From Caldatribacterium sp964426875 (lineage in GTDB: Bacteria > Atribacterota > Atribacteria > Atribacterales > Caldatribacteriaceae), in contig CAYRSB010000002.1 of the NCBI GenBank assembly GCA_964426875.1, positions 71,942 to 135,941 on the forward strand: a stretch of DNA of 64,000 nucleotides, written 5' to 3'. The position numbers and the translations under genes were made by a program. Shown piece after piece: positions 40,447 to 49,425 of this stretch. The notes under the pieces were generated by a model. The model had not been told where the DNA came from and ran no database searches. It saw only the letters and a program-made list of their open reading frames with translations. Within the stretch, counting starts at the first letter, position 1. Each line of letters starts with the position of its first letter.

Positions 40447-41763
40447 ATGAAGGCAAGGCTTGCCCCTCTGTACTTTTCTTCCGGGATGGATGAAGAGTAT
40501 CGCACACAACTCGATGTGGTCCGAGAGCTTTTGTCCGAGGAAGCAGAAATCCTTGACCCGGTTCCGGTGGGGAGTAGGATTGCTGATTGTGATGCCCTTC
40601 TTTTCCCCCAAGTCATCGGAGAAGCTTATCGGGCAGCCAAGGACTTAAGGGAAATGGGTTTCCCCGTCATTCTTGTGACCTCTCCCTTCGGTACAGTGAA
40701 CATGTGGGACTGGGAGATTGCCACATACTTCAGAACCCAAGGCATTGAGGTTTTTACTCCGTGTTCCCTTGAATTGACCAAGGAGATACTGCGGGCTTTT
40801 GCTTTTCGTCGCAGGGCTCAAGGAGCAGTTTTTTTGGTTTTCCAAGACAATCCGGGGGAAGGAATGCAGGCGGAAATTTTCAAGCGTTTCTTCTGGTGGG
40901 AGGAAGAGTGCCGGAAGGGGATTGAGGAGAAAATCGGAATCAAAGTGGTGGTAAGGAGCTTTAAAGAACTTGCTCATCGGGCAAAAGGCATCCCTGACGA
41001 GGTGGCGAAAGAGGAGTGGTGGAACTGGGATCTCCCCACAGAGGGAGTTTCAGAAAGGTCCATCTTGAGTGCGGTGAAGATGTATCTTGTTCTGGCTTCC
41101 GAGCTCTCTAAGGAGGGAAACGTCCTGGGTATAGGGATAAATTGTCTCAATGAGTCCTTTTTTTCTGACACTACCCCGTGCCTTGCCTGGAATATGCTCT
41201 TTGAAAGGCATGACATTCTCTGGGCTTGCGAAGCCGATATTCTCTCTCTTCTTACCGAATGCCTCATCTGGTACCCGTTGCGTGTCCCCTTTATGATGAC
41301 CAATATTTACCCTTTTCTTATGGGTGACGCCGCTTTGAAACACGAACGCATTGAAAAATTTCCCGATGTTTCTGAGCCGGAGAATCACCTTCTTTTTGCC
41401 CACTGCGGGTATCTTGGGGTACTGCCCCGACCCTTTGCTACCTCATGGTGTGTCCGCCCCAAAATCTTGAGAATTGTGGATGAGAATGCTGTTGCTCTCG
41501 ATGCCCGTCTTCCTGAAGGGCTGGTAACTATTGTGAAACTCCACCCCTTGCTTTCCAAAATTGTTGCTGTCCAGGGAAATCTCGAGGGATATGTTCAGTA
41601 TCCTGGGTCGGACTGCGAGAACGGGGCGGTGGTAAAGGTCCGGGATGGTTATAGACTCGTTGAGGCACTCTACTCCCACCATGTGTGCCTCGTGAGTGGG
41701 CAGAGAATCCCTTCCCTGCGGATGATTGCTCGGGTCTTTGGGCTTGAGCTTGAAGAGCTCTAA
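40447..41763 (+). CDS. L-fucose/L-arabinose isomerase-family protein
   Basis: A 438-residue protein of the L-fucose isomerase-like superfamily (cytoplasmic aldose-ketose isomerases). Recognisable pieces are DCDALLFPQVIGEAYRAAKD, FPVILVTSPFGTVNMWDWEI and a glutamate-bearing ACEADILSLLTECLIW block that holds one metal ligand (Glu-Ala-Asp). HLLFAHCGYLGVLPRPFATSW, in the position of the metal-binding His, follows. A TATAAT lies at 40385-40390. Downstream dehydrogenases suggest it interconverts a sugar for the same pathway. The exact substrate is open. Confidence 0.78.
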   Translation: MKARLAPLYFSSGMDEEYRTQLDVVRELLSEEAEILDPVPVGSRIADCDALLFPQVIGEAYRAAKDLREMGFPVILVTSPFGTVNMWDWEIATYFRTQGIEVFTPCSLELTKEILRAFAFRRRAQGAVFLVFQDNPGEGMQAEIFKRFFWWEEECRKGIEEKIGIKVVVRSFKELAHRAKGIPDEVAKEEWWNWDLPTEGVSERSILSAVKMYLVLASELSKEGNVLGIGINCLNESFFSDTTPCLAWNMLFERHDILWACEADILSLLTECLIWYPLRVPFMMTNIYPFLMGDAALKHERIEKFPDVSEPENHLLFAHCGYLGVLPRPFATSWCVRPKILRIVDENAVALDARLPEGLVTIVKLHPLLSKIVAVQGNLEGYVQYPGSDCENGAVVKVRDGYRLVEALYSHHVCLVSGQRIPSLRMIARVFGLELEEL

Positions 41764-41781
41764 GGGAACCTGGATGAGAAG

Positions 41782-42966
41782 ATGACGAAGGCTATCCAGT
41801 TTGGTGCGGGGAATATCGGACGGGGGTTTATGGGGCAGCTCTTCTTTGAAGCAGGATACCATACGGTTTTTGTAGAAGCCCGGAAAAGTTTAGTAGAACT
41901 CCTCAATGAAAGAAAGTCCTACCCCCTTCGTCTCCTCGATGCCTACAAAAAATCCATCGTCAACCTCGAAATTCGGGATATCACGGCGCTTCATACGGAC
42001 GAGTTGGAAGTCGTGGCTTTAGCCTTTTCTGAAGCAGAGGTTGCCGGAACTGCTGTGGGGATCCAAAATCTTCCCGCCCTTGGCCCCTGCATTGCCCTGG
42101 GGATCGAAAAGCGGAGAGAGAAAAATGCTTGTCCTATCAATATCTACCTCTGTGAAAACGCTTCAGGCGCTGATCATGTCCTGAAGGAAGCGGTTTCCAG
42201 GCATCTTGATGCTGCTCTCATAGGCTGGGCAGGGGAAAATGTAGGTTTCGTGCGAGTGAGTGTGGCCCGAATGGTGCCCTCCCCGGAGAGTTTTCCCAAA
42301 GAGGCAGATCCCCTCCTTGTCGTTGCTGATTCCTATCACAAATTTCCCTACGATGCTAAGGCGGTGAGAGGGAAAGCTCTTGAGGTTGTCGGTGTGCAAC
42401 CGGTACAGAGCTTTGAGGCCGAACTTGCCCGAAAGCTCTACACCCATAACCTGGGACATGCCGCCCTGGGGTATCTGGGGTACCTTAGGGGATACACCTA
42501 TGTCTATGAGGGTTTTGCAGATCCCTGGGTAAGCGAGATCTTCGAGAGAGCCCTTGACGAAACCACCAAAGCCCTTCTTTGCCGTTTTTCTGGAGACCTT
42601 GACCCTCAAGAGCACGAAGAGATTCGGAAGGACATCCGTATTCGTTTTGGTAACCCCCTTCTCAAAGACACGGTCCACCGTGTCACCCGGGATCCCTTGC
42701 GCAAACTCGAGCCTCAGGAACGTCTTATAGGAAGTGCTAAACTCTGCCTTGAGGAAGGTATCTTTCCTGAAAACGTTGCTCTTGTTTGCGCTGCCGCACT
42801 CCTCTACGATTGGGAGGGCGATGAGGAGGCGAAAAAGCTCCAGAGGATGCTCCGGGAAGAAGGGCTGGCCTGCGTCCTTGAGAAGGTGTGCGGTATACCT
42901 TACAAAAGCCCTCTGGGCGAGGCCATCAAGAGGCACTATCTTGCGCTTCGTCGAAGGAAGGAGTGA
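41782..42966 (+). CDS. mannitol-1-phosphate 5-dehydrogenase-like (mannitol dehydrogenase family)
   Basis: A 394-residue polyol dehydrogenase of the zinc-independent long-chain family. KAIQFGAGNIGRGFMGQLFF is the NAD loop and matches MtlD closely. NIYLCENASGADHVLKEAV, VADSYHKFPYDAKAVRG and the catalytic KLYTHNLGHAALGYLGYL (Lys/Asn/His block) are intact. It oxidises a polyol phosphate to a ketose phosphate in the cytoplasm. No PTS gene is nearby, so the substrate may be made internally or may not be mannitol 1-phosphate. It is 18 bases after the isomerase gene. Confidence 0.88.
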   Translation: MTKAIQFGAGNIGRGFMGQLFFEAGYHTVFVEARKSLVELLNERKSYPLRLLDAYKKSIVNLEIRDITALHTDELEVVALAFSEAEVAGTAVGIQNLPALGPCIALGIEKRREKNACPINIYLCENASGADHVLKEAVSRHLDAALIGWAGENVGFVRVSVARMVPSPESFPKEADPLLVVADSYHKFPYDAKAVRGKALEVVGVQPVQSFEAELARKLYTHNLGHAALGYLGYLRGYTYVYEGFADPWVSEIFERALDETTKALLCRFSGDLDPQEHEEIRKDIRIRFGNPLLKDTVHRVTRDPLRKLEPQERLIGSAKLCLEEGIFPENVALVCAAALLYDWEGDEEAKKLQRMLREEGLACVLEKVCGIPYKSPLGEAIKRHYLALRRRKE

Positions 42967-42971
42967 GGGAA

Positions 42972-44027
42972 ATGAAAGCGGCCGTTTTCTATGGTCTGGA
43001 AGATATACGGGTTGAGGAGCGCTCTCTCCCTGCCATCGGCGAGGGGGAGATTCTCCTTAAAGTTGAAGCCTGTGCCATATGTGGGACAGATGTGCGCATT
43101 TTCCACCATGGACACCGGGGCGTGAAGCCGCCTCAGGTCATTGGCCATGAGATTGCCGGGATAATCGTTGATAAGGGGAAGAAGGTAGAGGGACACGAGC
43201 TCGGAGAATGCGTGGTCGTTGACCCTATTGTTTCCTGTGGATACTGCTACTTTTGCCGGAGGAATCTCACCAATCTCTGTCTCACCTTCAAAGAGAGGAC
43301 TGAAGCCTTTGGGTACTTCTATCCAGGGGGATTTGCTGAGTACATGGTAATTCCTGAGAAGGCAGTGCGTCGGGACAACCTCATTAAATTCTCCCAAACT
43401 CTCTCTTTTGAAGAAGCGGCAATCTCTGAGCCCATGGCCTGTGCCCTGAACGGGCAGATGCTTTCCCAGGTTAAGGTGGGAGAACGGGTTCTCATCATCG
43501 GTGCAGGACCGGTGGGATGCATGCACATAGGTTTGGCCCGAATCTTTGGAGCTACGAAAATCCTTGTTGCTGAAGTCCAGGAGGCGCGGCTTGAAGTTGC
43601 TCAGAAGTTCGGTGCCGACCGCTACATCAATCCTGCAAGGGAAGACCTCAAGGAAGCCGTCCTCTCTGAAACAGATGGCATAGGTCCTGACGTGGTCATC
43701 GTTGCTGCTTCCTCGAAGAAGGCTCAGGAAGAAGCACTTTCTCTTGCTGCTCCTCGAGCCCGGATAAACCTTTTTGGCGGCCTTCCTAAAGAGGACAGCG
43801 TCCTCGGAGTCGATGGTAACAACGTACATTACAAAGAGCTTTTCATCCATGGGACTTCCGGTGCTGCGCCTTCCCATATCCGCATGTGCCTGGAACTCAT
43901 GGCTTCAAGGAGAATTGACGGGAGTGCCTATATCAGTAAGATTGTTTCCCTTGAGGAGTTACCGGAAATGCTTCGAGAAATCCAGAGGGGACCGTACCTC
44001 AAAGTAGTGGTGAAACCAGGGGCATAG
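42972..44027 (+). CDS. zinc-dependent alcohol dehydrogenase (sorbitol/threonine dehydrogenase type)
   Basis: A 351-residue MDR enzyme. The catalytic zinc Cys-His sites are CAICGTDVRIFHHG and VIGHEIAGIIVD. The structural zinc cluster is CGYCYFCRRNLTNLC, missing none of its four Cys. The NAD fold is VLIIGAGPVGCMHIGLARIF. I start at ATG 42972 behind GAGTGAGGG; the longer frame from 42888 is inside the previous gene. It is six bases after that gene and completes an isomerase-dehydrogenase-dehydrogenase set for sugar/polyol catabolism. Confidence 0.93.
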   Translation: MKAAVFYGLEDIRVEERSLPAIGEGEILLKVEACAICGTDVRIFHHGHRGVKPPQVIGHEIAGIIVDKGKKVEGHELGECVVVDPIVSCGYCYFCRRNLTNLCLTFKERTEAFGYFYPGGFAEYMVIPEKAVRRDNLIKFSQTLSFEEAAISEPMACALNGQMLSQVKVGERVLIIGAGPVGCMHIGLARIFGATKILVAEVQEARLEVAQKFGADRYINPAREDLKEAVLSETDGIGPDVVIVAASSKKAQEEALSLAAPRARINLFGGLPKEDSVLGVDGNNVHYKELFIHGTSGAAPSHIRMCLELMASRRIDGSAYISKIVSLEELPEMLREIQRGPYLKVVVKPGA

Positions 44028-44089
44028 AAAAACTTGCAAAACAGCCTCCCTTGGGGTACTCTTATGACACTTGTAGAGGGGGTGCAAAA

Positions 44090-44482
44090 ATGGGGGAGAG
44101 GCTCTATCGTTCCCGGAAAGAAAGAATTTTAGGAGGGGTTTGTGGGGGAATCGCCGAATACTTTGGTATCGACCCGGCCATTGTGCGTATCATTGCTGTG
44201 CTTCTCGTTCTTGTAGGAGGCGGGGCAATATTGGCATACATTGTAGCATGGATCATCATTCCTGGAGAACCAAGGGAGGAAGAGAGTACCGAGGACAGGA
44301 GTCAAGAACCCCGTAAGGAGCCAAACCGTCAGGTCTTAGCCTGGTTTTTGATAATTGTTGGGGCGTTATGGCTTTCCCAATTCATTGTTCCCCTCTGGAC
44401 CCCCTTTGCCCCCTGGGTCCATAGAGCCTTTTTGCCCATCCTTGTTCTTGCGCTGGGTATTCTCCTCCTTGTGAAGCGTTAA
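44090..44482 (+). CDS. PspC-domain membrane protein
   Basis: A 130-residue protein. The PspC domain covers residues 4-62 (LYRSRKERILGGVCGGIAEY, then FGIDPAIVRIIAVLLVLVGG, then AYIVAWIIIPGE). A charged linker and two more hydrophobic segments follow. PspC proteins sit in the inner membrane and respond to envelope stress; other phage-shock genes are absent here. I start at ATG 44090, which matches the family N-terminus; the 44051 frame extension does not. Confidence 0.9.
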   Translation: MGERLYRSRKERILGGVCGGIAEYFGIDPAIVRIIAVLLVLVGGGAILAYIVAWIIIPGEPREEESTEDRSQEPRKEPNRQVLAWFLIIVGALWLSQFIVPLWTPFAPWVHRAFLPILVLALGILLLVKR

Positions 44483-44546
44483 AGACCTTCTTTCTGGCAA
44501 GGGACTAAGAAAGCTGCTACAATACGCGCGGGATAGGTGAGAAAAG

Positions 44547-45632
44547 TTGTTTCTGAGAATAATGGATCGCTACGTTGCCCGAGAGAGTGCCTTAGGTATG
44601 TTCACCTGGGTGGGAGCAGTTACTATTGTTATGCTCGTCCAGACGCTCTTTGAGCTCATGGACTTTTTCGTGAATCAGAAGGTTCCCTTCCTCATTACTC
44701 TGGAAATCTTGCTCCTTTACATCCCCGCACAGATGGTAATGACCTTTCCGATTTCTGGACTTCTGGCGGCGGAACTCAACATGGGGAGACTCTGTCGGGA
44801 CAGTGAGCTCATTGCCATCGAGGCGAGTGGAGTGAGTATACGGCGTTTCCTTTTGCCTTATATCCTCTTCGCTTTCCTTGTGGCCATAGGTTCATTCCTC
44901 CTTAATGACTTTGTGGTTCCTGAAACGAATCACAAGGCTCAGACCATGGTTCGTTATTACGTCTACAAAAAGGCTCCCCCCAAGATTCAGCAAAACGTCT
45001 TCTTTCGTGATGCGGAGAATAGATACTTTTATGTCAACGAACTCGATGCCACAACCTGGGAGATGAAGAACGTCATCATCTATGAACTTGGGAAAAATAG
45101 GCAATTTCCAGACGTCATCCTCGCACAGCGAGCCCGTTGGGTAGAGGACCAATGGGTCCTTGAAGAGGGAGTGCTGCATCGCTATGGAGAAAATGGGTCT
45201 TTGGAAGAGGAGGTAGAATTTGCCTCGATGACAATCGACATGAAGGAAGAGTTGCGAGAATTCTTTGAAAAGCAACGCAGCCCTGAAGAGATGTCTTCCC
45301 GAGAACTCAAAAAGCAGATCGACATTCTCAGGCAGGCAGGGAGCGAAACTCAAAAATTCGAGGTGGCTTACCACTTCAAGTACTCCCTTCCCTTTTCTGC
45401 TGTGGTTTTTGTACTCATGGGGATGCCCCTCGGGGTACAAAGGACAAGGGACACGAAGACTCTTGGAGTTATTGTCACCGTTATTCTTGCCTTCGTGTAC
45501 TACATGCTCCTTTCCATATTCCGCTCCCTGGGTAGGGGAGACGTGCTCTCTCCTTGGCTTTCAGCCTGGATGCCGAATTTCCTCTTTGGAGGGCTGGGGG
45601 CCCTCCTCTTTGCTCTGGTGGACCGACGATGA
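44547..45632 (+). CDS. LptF/LptG-family lipopolysaccharide export permease
   Basis: A 361-residue YjgP/YjgQ-type permease. Residues 1-115 hold three membrane helices (IMDRYVARESALGMFTWVGA, PFLITLEILLLYIPAQMVM, with FPISGLLAAELNMGRLCRDSE and IAIEASGVSIRRFLLPYI). A periplasmic beta-jellyroll follows (about 120-260), then three C-terminal helices (YSLPFSAVVFVLMGMPLGV). It moves LPS or similar lipids from the inner membrane with LptB, so it implies a diderm cell. Start TTG 44547 has AGGTGAG six bases upstream; ATG 44562 is possible. Only one such permease is seen; a homodimer or a second gene elsewhere is likely. Confidence 0.92.
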   Translation: MFLRIMDRYVARESALGMFTWVGAVTIVMLVQTLFELMDFFVNQKVPFLITLEILLLYIPAQMVMTFPISGLLAAELNMGRLCRDSELIAIEASGVSIRRFLLPYILFAFLVAIGSFLLNDFVVPETNHKAQTMVRYYVYKKAPPKIQQNVFFRDAENRYFYVNELDATTWEMKNVIIYELGKNRQFPDVILAQRARWVEDQWVLEEGVLHRYGENGSLEEEVEFASMTIDMKEELREFFEKQRSPEEMSSRELKKQIDILRQAGSETQKFEVAYHFKYSLPFSAVVFVLMGMPLGVQRTRDTKTLGVIVTVILAFVYYMLLSIFRSLGRGDVLSPWLSAWMPNFLFGGLGALLFALVDRR

Positions 45633-46300
45633 AAGGAAGATTTTTGCTTCTGGCCATTTTTGTGCTTTTCGTCGGAAATGTCGTTTGGGCTCAGGGTCTC
45701 TTTGACGAGGCTTTGGTAGCTAAGGAGAAGGGCGAGGTGGAAAAGGCCTTAAGCCTTTTTGAAGAGTGTATACGACGAGGTGAACGGATACTCGATGCGT
45801 ACTGGGAGGCGGGAAACTTACTCGTTGCGCAAGGAAGATACCGCAAAGCCTTCAGCATGTCCCAGGGGGCCATTCCGGCCTTTGAGGAATACCTCGAGAA
45901 TCACCCCGAGGACCATTTCAATTGGTTCCGTTTGGGTTACGTTTTTGAGTTGCGCAGCGCAAGTGGTGTGATTCGAGAGTGGGACAAAGCGAAGGAGTGT
46001 TTCACCAGAGCTTTAGAGCTTCAGCCAGAAAATTCTCTCTACCTTTTGCATTTGGGATATGTATTGTATAAGATGGGAGAGAGAGAAAAGGCAGTCTTGG
46101 TCCTCTCGAGAATTTTGGAGAGATATCCCGGAGACCTTGAGACTCGTTACTGGCTTGCGGTAGTGTTTGAGGCACAGAGAGAGTACGAAAGGGCGAGAGA
46201 GGAGCTGCGCTTTATTCTTGCTCATGCTCCGGAGGGTTTTGGGAGACTTAGGGAAGTTGAGGCGCTTCTGAGGAGAGTGGAAAGGAAGGTGGAGCAGTGA
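45629..46300 (+). CDS. secreted TPR-repeat protein
   Basis: A 223-residue protein with a signal peptide (MKGRFLLLAIFVLFVGNVVW) and about five tetratricopeptide repeats: DEALVAKEKGEVEKALSLFE, WFRLGYVFEL, LYLLHLGYVLYKMGEREKAV and TRYWLAVVFEAQREYERARE. It is probably periplasmic and protein-binding. ATG 45629 overlaps the LptF/G stop (ATGA), so the start at 45554 is not used. The next lipoprotein is coupled by GTGA. The coupling to an LPS permease suggests an envelope-assembly role. Confidence 0.88.
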   Translation: MKGRFLLLAIFVLFVGNVVWAQGLFDEALVAKEKGEVEKALSLFEECIRRGERILDAYWEAGNLLVAQGRYRKAFSMSQGAIPAFEEYLENHPEDHFNWFRLGYVFELRSASGVIREWDKAKECFTRALELQPENSLYLLHLGYVLYKMGEREKAVLVLSRILERYPGDLETRYWLAVVFEAQREYERAREELRFILAHAPEGFGRLREVEALLRRVERKVEQ

Positions 46301-47478
46301 AGCGAGCGCTTTTCTTTCTTTTTGGAGTTTTTGTAGCCCTGGGACTTTACGGATGCTTCCGAGTTGGAGGACAGGGTAGTGTAATCGGAGAGGTATGGAG
46401 CAGTACCGGACCCATAGAGGGAGTACTTGTGGAGGGAGGAGGAAAGAGTACCCTTACCGATGCAAATGGGCGATTCCTTCTTGAAGGCGTTCCAAGTGGC
46501 AACTGTTACATTTTCTTTTCTCACCCTTCCTACACCGGTGCCGTGCTGAAGGTAGAGGTTGTCGATGGGGAAACAAGAAGCGTCAACGCCGAGGGAAGGG
46601 TTGTCCTTAAGGAGCGCAGCGATGAGAATTTCAAGGAGTATCTCTTTACCCTTTACGAGCTCGGTTTTTATGAACGAGTACTTGAGGGCGCAAAGGATTT
46701 TCTCTCTGCCTATCCGACGAGCCCCCTTGCTGCCGGCGTAACCTTTCTTGGGGGAGCTTCGCTCTTTTACCTTGGTCGATATCGGGAAGCGATTGAATCT
46801 CTGGGAATGGTTGTGGGACAGTTTCCCGAGGACCCCTTTGCCGACGATGCCCAGTATCTTTTGGCTAAGTGCTTTGGCGAGGGGCTACGGGATTACAGTC
46901 GGGCAATTATAGAGTATCGGAGACTTGTTGAGACGTATCCGGATAGCGAGCTCGTGGGAAGTGCCTGGTATGAGATGGGGGATTGCCTGTATATCCTTGG
47001 CTCTTTTCCAGATGCCTTCTTTGCTTACGAAAATGCCGTGAATTCTGGGGGGGAGGTGGCACCAAGGGCCCTCTATTCTGCAGCCCACTGCCTCTACCGC
47101 ATGGAGTTTTACCACCGGGCGGCGGCAAAGTTTTTGGAGTACGTAGCCCTGTATCCGGCAACCGATCTCTCCGACGATGCCCAGTATTTTGCCGGAGCAT
47201 CGCTGTACAAGGCAGGGCGGTTTGCCGAAGCCTTACAAGCCTTTGATGACTGTGTGAGGCTCTACCCTCAAGGGACTTGGTACAACGGTATTCTCATCGC
47301 TCCGGCAGCTCTCTTCCACAAGGGACTTTGTCTTGAGAAACTCGGTCGATATTTGGAGGCCTACAACCTCTATCTTGAGATCATCCGGAAGTACCCCGGG
47401 GCGCAATGGGCCGATGGATCTTCTCTCATTCAGAATGTCCAGTTCCGGATCGAGTGGCTCAAGAAATACGTCCTGTAG
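46297..47478 (+). CDS. TPR-repeat lipoprotein (BamD/YbgF-like)
   Basis: A 393-residue lipoprotein. The signal is MKRALFFLFGVFVALGLYG with lipobox Cys20. A short carboxypeptidase-regulatory-like beta domain follows (GSVIGEVWSSTGPIEGVLVE, then STLTDANGRFLLEGVPSG). About seven TPRs of the outer-membrane assembly type come next, with repeats such as DDAQYLLAKCFGEGLRDYSR and DDAQYFAGASLYKAGRFAEA. BamD and CpoB (YbgF) share this repeat style, but no beta-barrel assembly partner is adjacent. GTG 46297 overlaps the preceding stop. Likely anchored to the outer membrane. Confidence 0.85.
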   Translation: MKRALFFLFGVFVALGLYGCFRVGGQGSVIGEVWSSTGPIEGVLVEGGGKSTLTDANGRFLLEGVPSGNCYIFFSHPSYTGAVLKVEVVDGETRSVNAEGRVVLKERSDENFKEYLFTLYELGFYERVLEGAKDFLSAYPTSPLAAGVTFLGGASLFYLGRYREAIESLGMVVGQFPEDPFADDAQYLLAKCFGEGLRDYSRAIIEYRRLVETYPDSELVGSAWYEMGDCLYILGSFPDAFFAYENAVNSGGEVAPRALYSAAHCLYRMEFYHRAAAKFLEYVALYPATDLSDDAQYFAGASLYKAGRFAEALQAFDDCVRLYPQGTWYNGILIAPAALFHKGLCLEKLGRYLEAYNLYLEIIRKYPGAQWADGSSLIQNVQFRIEWLKKYVL

Positions 47479-47488
47479 AGACTGTACC

Positions 47489-48061
47489 ATGCGGGAACGG
47501 AGTGATAGGGAAATCATCCAAGATGTCCTTAACGGCAACAAGGACCTCTTTGAAGTTCTCGTGGCAAGATACGAAAAATCCATCTTCAACTATATTTACG
47601 GTCTGGTGCGACAACGCCAGGAGGCGGAGGACCTAACTCAGGAGGCCTTTGTCAAGGCCTTTTTTGCCTTGCAGACTTACAATTGCTCTTTTGAGTTTTC
47701 CACCTGGATGTACCGTATTGCCCGGAATGTTTGCCTTGACTACTTCAGGCGACAGAAAATTCGCTCTTTTCTCTCCCTCAATGCTCCGGTGGGGGAGGAA
47801 GAAGGAGAATTTGGAGATTTTCTTGCAGATGGCAAGGACCCAGAAGAGGGGATCCTTAAGGGAGAACTTCTTGAGCGATTGTCAAAGGCGATCGGAGAAC
47901 TTCCTCTTAAATTCCGAGAAGTTATCGTTCTTCACTATGTGGAGGAGTTGCCTTACGAAGAAATAGCTAAAATTCTCAATCTTCCCGTGGGCACGGTCAA
48001 GACGTACATTCACCGAGCCAAAGGGAAGCTCAAAGAACTTTTGGGAGAGGAATTTTCCTGA
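47489..48061 (+). CDS. ECF-type RNA polymerase sigma factor
   Basis: A 190-residue sigma-70 family ECF factor. Region 2 (about 8-85) has LFEVLVARYEKSIFNYIYGL, RQEAEDLTQEAFVKAFFALQ and FSTWMYRIARNVCLDYFRRQ. Region 4 (about 130-185) has LPLKFREVIVLHYVEELPYE followed by EIAKILNLPVGTVKTYIHRA, the -35-binding helix-turn-helix. I start at ATG 47489; the upstream frame lies inside the lipoprotein gene. The following gene encodes a one-TM protein in the place normally held by an anti-sigma factor. Confidence 0.95.
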   Translation: MRERSDREIIQDVLNGNKDLFEVLVARYEKSIFNYIYGLVRQRQEAEDLTQEAFVKAFFALQTYNCSFEFSTWMYRIARNVCLDYFRRQKIRSFLSLNAPVGEEEGEFGDFLADGKDPEEGILKGELLERLSKAIGELPLKFREVIVLHYVEELPYEEIAKILNLPVGTVKTYIHRAKGKLKELLGEEFS

Positions 48062-48106
48062 AACTCAAGATGTGCCTCCTTCGTATGTATAGTTGGGTGG
48101 GTTAGA

Positions 48107-48592
48107 GTGGAGAAGGAAAAACTCGAAGTGTATCTTGAATGTTTGCCGCGGGTTGAACCCCGCTGTGAGCTTGCGCCTCTTGTCATGGCGCGCATCAGAG
48201 AGAGGGCAAAACCTTCCTATCGCCACTACAAACGGTGGGTGGTGGCCTTGGGGGCTGCAGTTCTTTTTGTCCTCATGCTCACTACGAACCTTCCCTTGAA
48301 TCCTCGTCTTGAGTTATTTGGATATCGGAGGGTGAAGATTGTTTTCTGCAGCGCTATAAGGAATCCCAAAACCGTGGCAGTGGCGGGGGATTTCTCCGAG
48401 TGGGAATCCCTCCCTATGGAGAGGGTCAGTGAGAATTGTTTTACCCTAACCTTACAACTTCGGCCTGGCAAGTATGAATATGGTTTTTTGGTCGACGGGA
48501 ATTGGGTTCCGGATCCCCTCTCCACTAGGATGGTGGCCGATGGCTTTGGGAGTGTAAACTCCATCCTTGTGGTTGATGGCGAAGAGCAGTGA
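48107..48592 (+). CDS. membrane protein with external CBM48/AMPK-type glycogen-binding domain, possible anti-sigma
   Basis: A 161-residue protein. A cytoplasmic N-terminal segment of about 45 residues (ECLPRVEPRCELAPLVMARI) is followed by one membrane helix (WVVALGAAVLFVLMLTTNLP). A C-terminal domain with AMPK1/CBM48 features follows: KTVAVAGDFSEWESLPMERV, FTLTLQLRPGKYEYGFLVDG and NWVPDP. Such domains bind alpha-glucans. Its layout and place after an ECF sigma gene match a transmembrane anti-sigma factor. It lacks a clear zinc-binding anti-sigma H-x3-C-x2-C motif, so the role is inferred from position. Start GTG 48107. Confidence 0.78.
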   Translation: MEKEKLEVYLECLPRVEPRCELAPLVMARIRERAKPSYRHYKRWVVALGAAVLFVLMLTTNLPLNPRLELFGYRRVKIVFCSAIRNPKTVAVAGDFSEWESLPMERVSENCFTLTLQLRPGKYEYGFLVDGNWVPDPLSTRMVADGFGSVNSILVVDGEEQ

Positions 48593-49413
48593 GAAAGGTT
48601 TCTCTTCTTGTCCTCGTCTTCCTTTTTTTTTGTGTGACTCCTCTTTGGGCTTTAGATACAGTTGAAGACCTTGTGAGCCGTTCTTCATATTCTCCCGAAG
48701 ATAAGGCCTACCTTCTTGAGAGAGTCACGCAAATCTTTGAGAACGTTCAGGGGCTTCCTCAGGAGCTTCTTGTGAAGAAGCTTAAGGAAGGCCTTGTGAA
48801 ACGTGCTGCTCCCGACAGTATCGTTCTGGCGCTGAAGCAAAGAAGAGAAGCCCTTGAAAAAGCGCAACGCCTTCTGGAGGAGACGGGGATCCAGGGAAGG
48901 AAGAATTTGCTGGAGGACCTCGCCTTTTCTTTGGAACTTTCCGTTCCCCCTGAAGTTCTTGCTGAAGTGCTCAAGAAAATCTCTAATAACCCCAAGGTGG
49001 CCGAGCGTTTTGTGGATACTTTGGCAACCTTTCTTGAGGTAGGGGTCTCCTCAGAAAGGACAGAAGAAGTGCTTAAGCAGGTGACGGAGAAAGATCTGGG
49101 CGCCAAAGAGCTTCGCAAGATTGCTGGTCTCCTTGAGCAGGCTCGACGTGAAGGGGTAGAAACCCAAAAGGTGGCTGACGTTCTGGATAGTGCTCTAAGA
49201 AAGTACGATAATTTTAACCTGGTGGAGATAGAAGTTCAGGGATTCATTGCGGCTAACAAACCGAAACCTGTCCTTCGCTCCGGTCAAGGGGTTGTGCCGC
49301 AGCCTGGGATTTCCTCTGGTGGCACTCCTGTAGAAGAGGGTGGGGCCCCTCTCGAGCCCCAACCCTCTGCACCTCGTCCTCCTACTCAAGAAGGCGGAGG
49401 GCCCTTAGAGTAG
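48589..49413 (+). CDS. secreted protein of unknown function with Pro/Gly-rich tail
   Basis: A 274-residue protein. It has a signal peptide (MRKVSLLVLVFLFFCVTPLW), an all-helical middle of about 200 residues and a disordered C-terminal 40 residues (GGTPVEEGGAPLEPQPSAPR). I do not recognise a family. The helical part has repeated amphipathic segments (LLERVTQIFENVQ, VLAEVLKKISNNP, VADVLDSALRKY). Its GTG start overlaps the stop of the CBM48-type gene, so it forms the third gene of the sigma-factor unit and may be a surface partner or sensor. Confidence 0.75.
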   Translation: MRKVSLLVLVFLFFCVTPLWALDTVEDLVSRSSYSPEDKAYLLERVTQIFENVQGLPQELLVKKLKEGLVKRAAPDSIVLALKQRREALEKAQRLLEETGIQGRKNLLEDLAFSLELSVPPEVLAEVLKKISNNPKVAERFVDTLATFLEVGVSSERTEEVLKQVTEKDLGAKELRKIAGLLEQARREGVETQKVADVLDSALRKYDNFNLVEIEVQGFIAANKPKPVLRSGQGVVPQPGISSGGTPVEEGGAPLEPQPSAPRPPTQEGGGPLE

Positions 49414-49425
49414 CCTAACTGCTAA

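Noticed and set aside
35070..44027. Autoinducer-2 (Lsr) uptake operon
   Set aside because: The binding protein is LsrB-like in motif style, but no LsrK, LsrF, LsrG or LsrR gene accompanies it; dehydrogenases and an isomerase fit sugar catabolism better.
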